Origin: Halichoerus grypus
Lineage: Eukaryota > Chordata > Mammalia > Carnivora > Phocidae
Assembly: GCF_964656455.1 (NCBI RefSeq)
Contig: NC_135717.1
Span: 1,612,001 to 1,676,000, forward strand
Reading direction: 5' to 3'
Length of the DNA: 64,000 nucleotides
Shown: positions 60,598 to 64,000 of the stretch, one piece after another
Numbering within the stretch: position 1 is the first letter of the stretch
Layout: every line of letters begins with the position of its first letter
Position numbers and translations under genes: made by a program
The notes under the pieces: model-generated
The model's input: the letters and a program-made list of their open reading frames with translations, nothing else
Database searches by the model: none
Told to the model about the DNA's origin: nothing

Positions 60598-63500
60598 TCC
60601 CCTCCGCCTGCAGCGCCCCTCACCTGTCCCCACTCCTCCCCTGCCTCCGCCTGCAGCGCCCCTCACCTGTCCCCACTCTTCCCCTGCCTCCGCCTGCAGC
60701 GCCCCTCACCTGTCCCCACTCTTCCCCTGCCTCCACCTGCAGCCCCCCACCTGTCCCCACTCTTCCCCTGCCTCCACCTGCAGCGCCCCTCACCTGTCCC
60801 CACTCTTCCCCTGCCTCCACCTGCAGCGCCCCTCACCTGTCCCCACTCTTCCCCTGCCTCCACCTGCAGCGCCCCCTCACCTGTCCCCACTCTTCCCCGC
60901 CCTCCACCTGCAGCGCCCCTCACCTGTCCCCACTCTTCCCCTGCCTCCACCTGCAGCGCCCCCTCACCTGTCCCCACTCTTCCCCTGCCTCCACCTGCAG
61001 CGCCCCCTCACCTGTCCCCACTCTTCCCCACCCTCCACCTGCAGCGCCCCTCACCTGTCCCCACTCCTCCCCTGCCTCCACCTGCAGCGCCCTCTCACCT
61101 GTCCCCACTCTTCCCCACCCTCCACCTGCAGCGCCCCTCACCTGTCCCCACTCTTCCCCTGCCTCCACCTGCAGCGCCCTCTCACCTGTCCCCACTCTTC
61201 CCCTGCCTCCACCTGCAGCGCCCCCTCACCTGTCCCCACTCTTCCCCTGCCTCCACCTGCAGCGCCCCTCACCTGTCCCCACTCTTCCCCCGCCCTCCAC
61301 CTGCAGCGCCCCTCACCTGTCCCCACTCTTCCCCTGCCTCCACCTGCAGCGCCCCCTCACCTGTCCCCACTCTTCCCCTGCCTCCACCTGCAGCGCCCCC
61401 TCACCTGTCCCCACTCTTCCCCACCCTCCACCTGCAGCGCCCCTCACCTGTCCCCACTCCTCCCCTGCCTCCACCTGCAGCGCCCTCTCACCTGTCCCCA
61501 CTCTTCCCCACCCTCCACCTGCAGCGCCCCTCACCTGTCCCCACTCTTCCCCTGCCTCCACCTGCAGCGCCCTCTCACCTGTCCCCACTCTTCCCCGCCC
61601 TCCACCTGCAGCGCCCCTCACCTGTCCCCACTCTTCCCCACCCTCCACCTGCAGCGCCCCTCACCTGTCCCCACTCTTCCCCTGCCTCCACCTGCAGCGC
61701 CCCCTCACCTGTCCCCACTCTTCCCCTGCCTCCACCTGCAGCGCCCCTCACCTGTCCCCACTCTTCCCCCGCCCTCCACCTGCAGCGCCCCCTCACCTGT
61801 CCCCACTCTTCCCCTGCCTCCACCTGCAGCGCCCTCTCACCTGTCCCCACTCTTCCCCTGCCTCCACCTGCAGCGCCCTCTCACCTGTCCCCACTCTTCC
61901 CCTGCCTCCACCTGCAGCGCCCCCTCACCTGTCCCCACTCTTCCCCTGCCTCCACCTGCAGCGCCCCTCACCTGTCCCCACTCTTCCCCTGCCTCCACCT
62001 GCAGCGCCCCCTCACCTGTCCCCACTCTTCCCCTGCCTCCACCTGCAGCGCCCCTCACCTGTCCCCACTCTTCCCCCGCCCTCCACCTGCAGCGCCCCCT
62101 CACCTGTCCCCACTCTTCCCCTGCCTCCACCTGCAGCGCCCTCTCACCTGTCCCCACTCTTCCCCTGCCTCCACCTGCAGCGCCCTCTCACCTGTCCCCA
62201 CTCTTCCCCTGCCTCCACCTGCAGCGCCCCCTCACCTGTCCCCACTCTTCCCCTGCCTCCACCTGCAGCGCCCCTCACCTGTCCCCACTCTTCCCCTGCC
62301 TCCACCTGCAGCGCCCCCTCACCTGTCCCCACTCTTCCCCTGCCTCCACCTGCAGCGCCCCTCACCTGTCCCCACTCTTCCCCTGCCTCCACCTGCAGCG
62401 CCCCTCACCTGTCCCCACTCTTCCCCTGCCTCCACCTGCAGCGCCCCCTCACCTGTCCCCACTCTTCCCCGCCCTCCACCTGCAGCGCCCCTCACCTGTC
62501 CCCACTCTTCCCCCGCCCTCCACCTGCAGCGCCCCCTCACCTGTCCCCACTCTTCCCCGCCCTCCACCTGCAGCGCCCCCTCACCTGTCCCCACTCTTCC
62601 CCTGCCTCCACCTGCAGCGCCCCACCTGTCCCCACTCTTCCCCCGCCCTCCACCTGCAGCGCCCCCTCACCTGTCCCCACTCTTCCCCGCCCTCCACCTG
62701 CAGCGCCCCCTCACCTGTCCCCACTCTTCCCCTGCCTCCACCTGCAGTGCCCTCTCACCTGTCCCCACACTTCCCCCGCCCTCCACCTGCAGCGCCCCCT
62801 CACCTGTCCCCACTCTTCCCCGCCCTCCACCTGCAGCGCCCTCTCACCTGTCCCCACTCTTCCCCTGCCTACACCTGCAGCGCCCCACCTGTCCCCACTC
62901 TTCCCCGCCCTCCACCTGCAGCGCCCTCTCACCTGTCCCCACTCTTCCCCTGCCTACACCTGCAGCGCCCCCTCACCTGTCCCCACTCTTCCCCTGCCTA
63001 CACCTGCAGCGCCCTCTCACCTGTCCCCACTCTTCCCCTGCCTCCACCTGCAGCGCCCCTCACCTGTCCCCACTCTTCCCCCGCCCTCCACCTGCAGCGC
63101 CCCCTCACCTGTCCCCACTCTTTCCCCGCCCTCCACCTGCAGCACCCCCTCACCTGTCCCCACTCTTTCCCCGCCCTCCACGTGCAGCGCCCCCTCACCT
63201 GTCCCCACTCTTCCCCTGCCTCCACCTGCAGCGCCCCCTCACCTGTCCCCACTCTTCCCCTGCCTCCACCTGCAGCGCCCCCTCACCTGTCCCCACTCTT
63301 CCCCTGCCTCCACCTGCAGCGCCCCCTCACCTGTCCCCACTCTTCCCCGCCCTCCACCTGCAGCGCCCCTCACCTGTCCCCACTCTTCCCCCGCCCTCCA
63401 CCTGCAGCGCCCCCTCACCTGTCCCCACTCTTCCCCGCCCTCCACCTGCAGCGCCCCCTCACCTGTCCCCACTCTTCCCCTGCCTCCACCTGCAGCGCCC

Positions 63501-64000
63501 CACCTGTCCCCACTCTTCCCCCGCCCTCCACCTGCAGCGCCCCCTCACCTGTCCCCACTCTTCCCCGCCCTCCACCTGCAGCGCCCCCTCACCTGTCCCC
63601 ACTCTTCCCCTGCCTCCACCTGCAGTGCCCTCTCACCTGTCCCCACACTTCCCCCGCCCTCCACCTGCAGCGCCCCCTCACCTGTCCCCACTCTTCCCCG
63701 CCCTCCACCTGCAGCGCCCTCTCACCTGTCCCCACTCTTCCCCTGCCTACACCTGCAGCGCCCCACCTGTCCCCACTCTTCCCCGCCCTCCACCTGCAGC
63801 GCCCTCTCACCTGTCCCCACTCTTCCCCTGCCTACACCTGCAGCGCCCCCTCACCTGTCCCCACTCTTCCCCTGCCTCCACCTGCAGCGCCCTCTCACCT
63901 GTCCCCACTCTTCCCCTGCCTCCACCTGCAGCGCCCCTCACCTGTCCCCACTCTTCCCCCGCCCTCCACCTGCAGCGCCCCCTCACCTGTCCCCACTCTT
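60598..64000. repeat. 43/44-bp VNTR, about 78 units to window edge, probably in MRM2 intron 1
   Basis: A continuous head-to-tail array runs off the right end of the window. The unit alternates between 43 and 44 bp (cgcccctcacc, cgccccctcacc or cgccctctcacc; a shorter cgccccacc form also occurs). Other variant sites are cctgcctcc, ccgccctcc, ccaccctcc and cctgcctac. Every full unit contains CTGCAG and two CACCTG boxes. Read as MRM2 sense (minus) the unit is G-rich and carries ACAG|GTGAGG, a consensus-like donor. Low-complexity open frames on minus (VGTGEGALQVEAGEEW-type) are artefacts. Nested higher-order duplications are visible (see findings). Confidence 0.95.

Noticed and set aside
60620..63810. 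Series of minus-strand repeat proteins (VGTGEGALQVEAGEEW type)
   Set aside because: Translations of the 43/44-bp VNTR in rotating frames, inside an inferred intron, with no start context or splice structure.
60598..64000. CRISPR array
   Set aside because: Units are contiguous and near identical with no unique spacers; eukaryotic minisatellite in a mammalian intron.

Overview
The window is nuclear genomic DNA of a carnivoran mammal. It holds several tRNA-derived SINEs of the carnivore-specific SINEC/CAN-SINE type (core 'gcctgggtggctcag', A-rich tail). It also holds a 5'-truncated LINE-1 3' end of a type I associate with caniform, probably arctoid, carnivores (bears, seals, mustelids); the exact species is not resolved. 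No bacterial-style gene organisation is present: the many long open frames are GC-rich intron or tandem-repeat artefacts, and the real coding sequence is in short spliced exons.

Two genes are recognised, both on the minus strand, in the order known from human 7p22.3. MAD1L1 (spindle-checkpoint protein MAD1) occupies everything left of about 54.7 kb. It has a CpG-island promoter with a TCTCGCGAGA element (54684-54693), a non-coding first exon (donor at 54601) and eight coding exons (52253 down to 40420). These encode the first ~329 residues of the N-terminal coiled coil. Positions 1-40419 are the next intron, where I find no further exon. MRM2 (mitochondrial 16S rRNA 2'-O-methyltransferase) lies at 56502-59329. 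Its last two exons contain the complete SAM-binding fold and the K-D-K-E catalytic tetrad. Its first exon is inferred to carry only 8 coding bases and is not found in the window, so it probably lies beyond the right edge.

Region by region: 1-40 kb is MAD1L1 intron. It contains an L1 graveyard at about 10-19 kb, a ~680-bp purine tract (19.2-19.9 kb), a 12 x 25-bp minisatellite (27.4 kb), SINEC copies, a reverse-oriented L1 (35.8-37.1 kb) and long unremarkable GC-rich stretches. 40.4-52.3 kb holds the coding exons with short introns carrying old MIR, hAT and L1 relics. 53.7-54.9 kb is the CpG island, with a 13 x 56-bp minisatellite inside MAD1L1 intron 1. 55.1-55.5 kb is a 29-bp minisatellite ending in an 18-G run, between the genes. 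56.5-59.3 kb is MRM2. 60.6 kb to the window end is a large 43/44-bp VNTR (about 78 or more units) with higher-order duplications, most likely inside MRM2 intron 1.

The genes are functionally unrelated (mitotic checkpoint and mitochondrial ribosome biogenesis) and are only neighbours. I see no novel multi-gene system. The most notable structure is the VNTR: every unit carries a consensus-like 5' splice site and two CACCTG E-boxes, is strongly G-skewed on the transcribed sense strand, and the array shows nested block duplications of 307, 393 and 878 bp.
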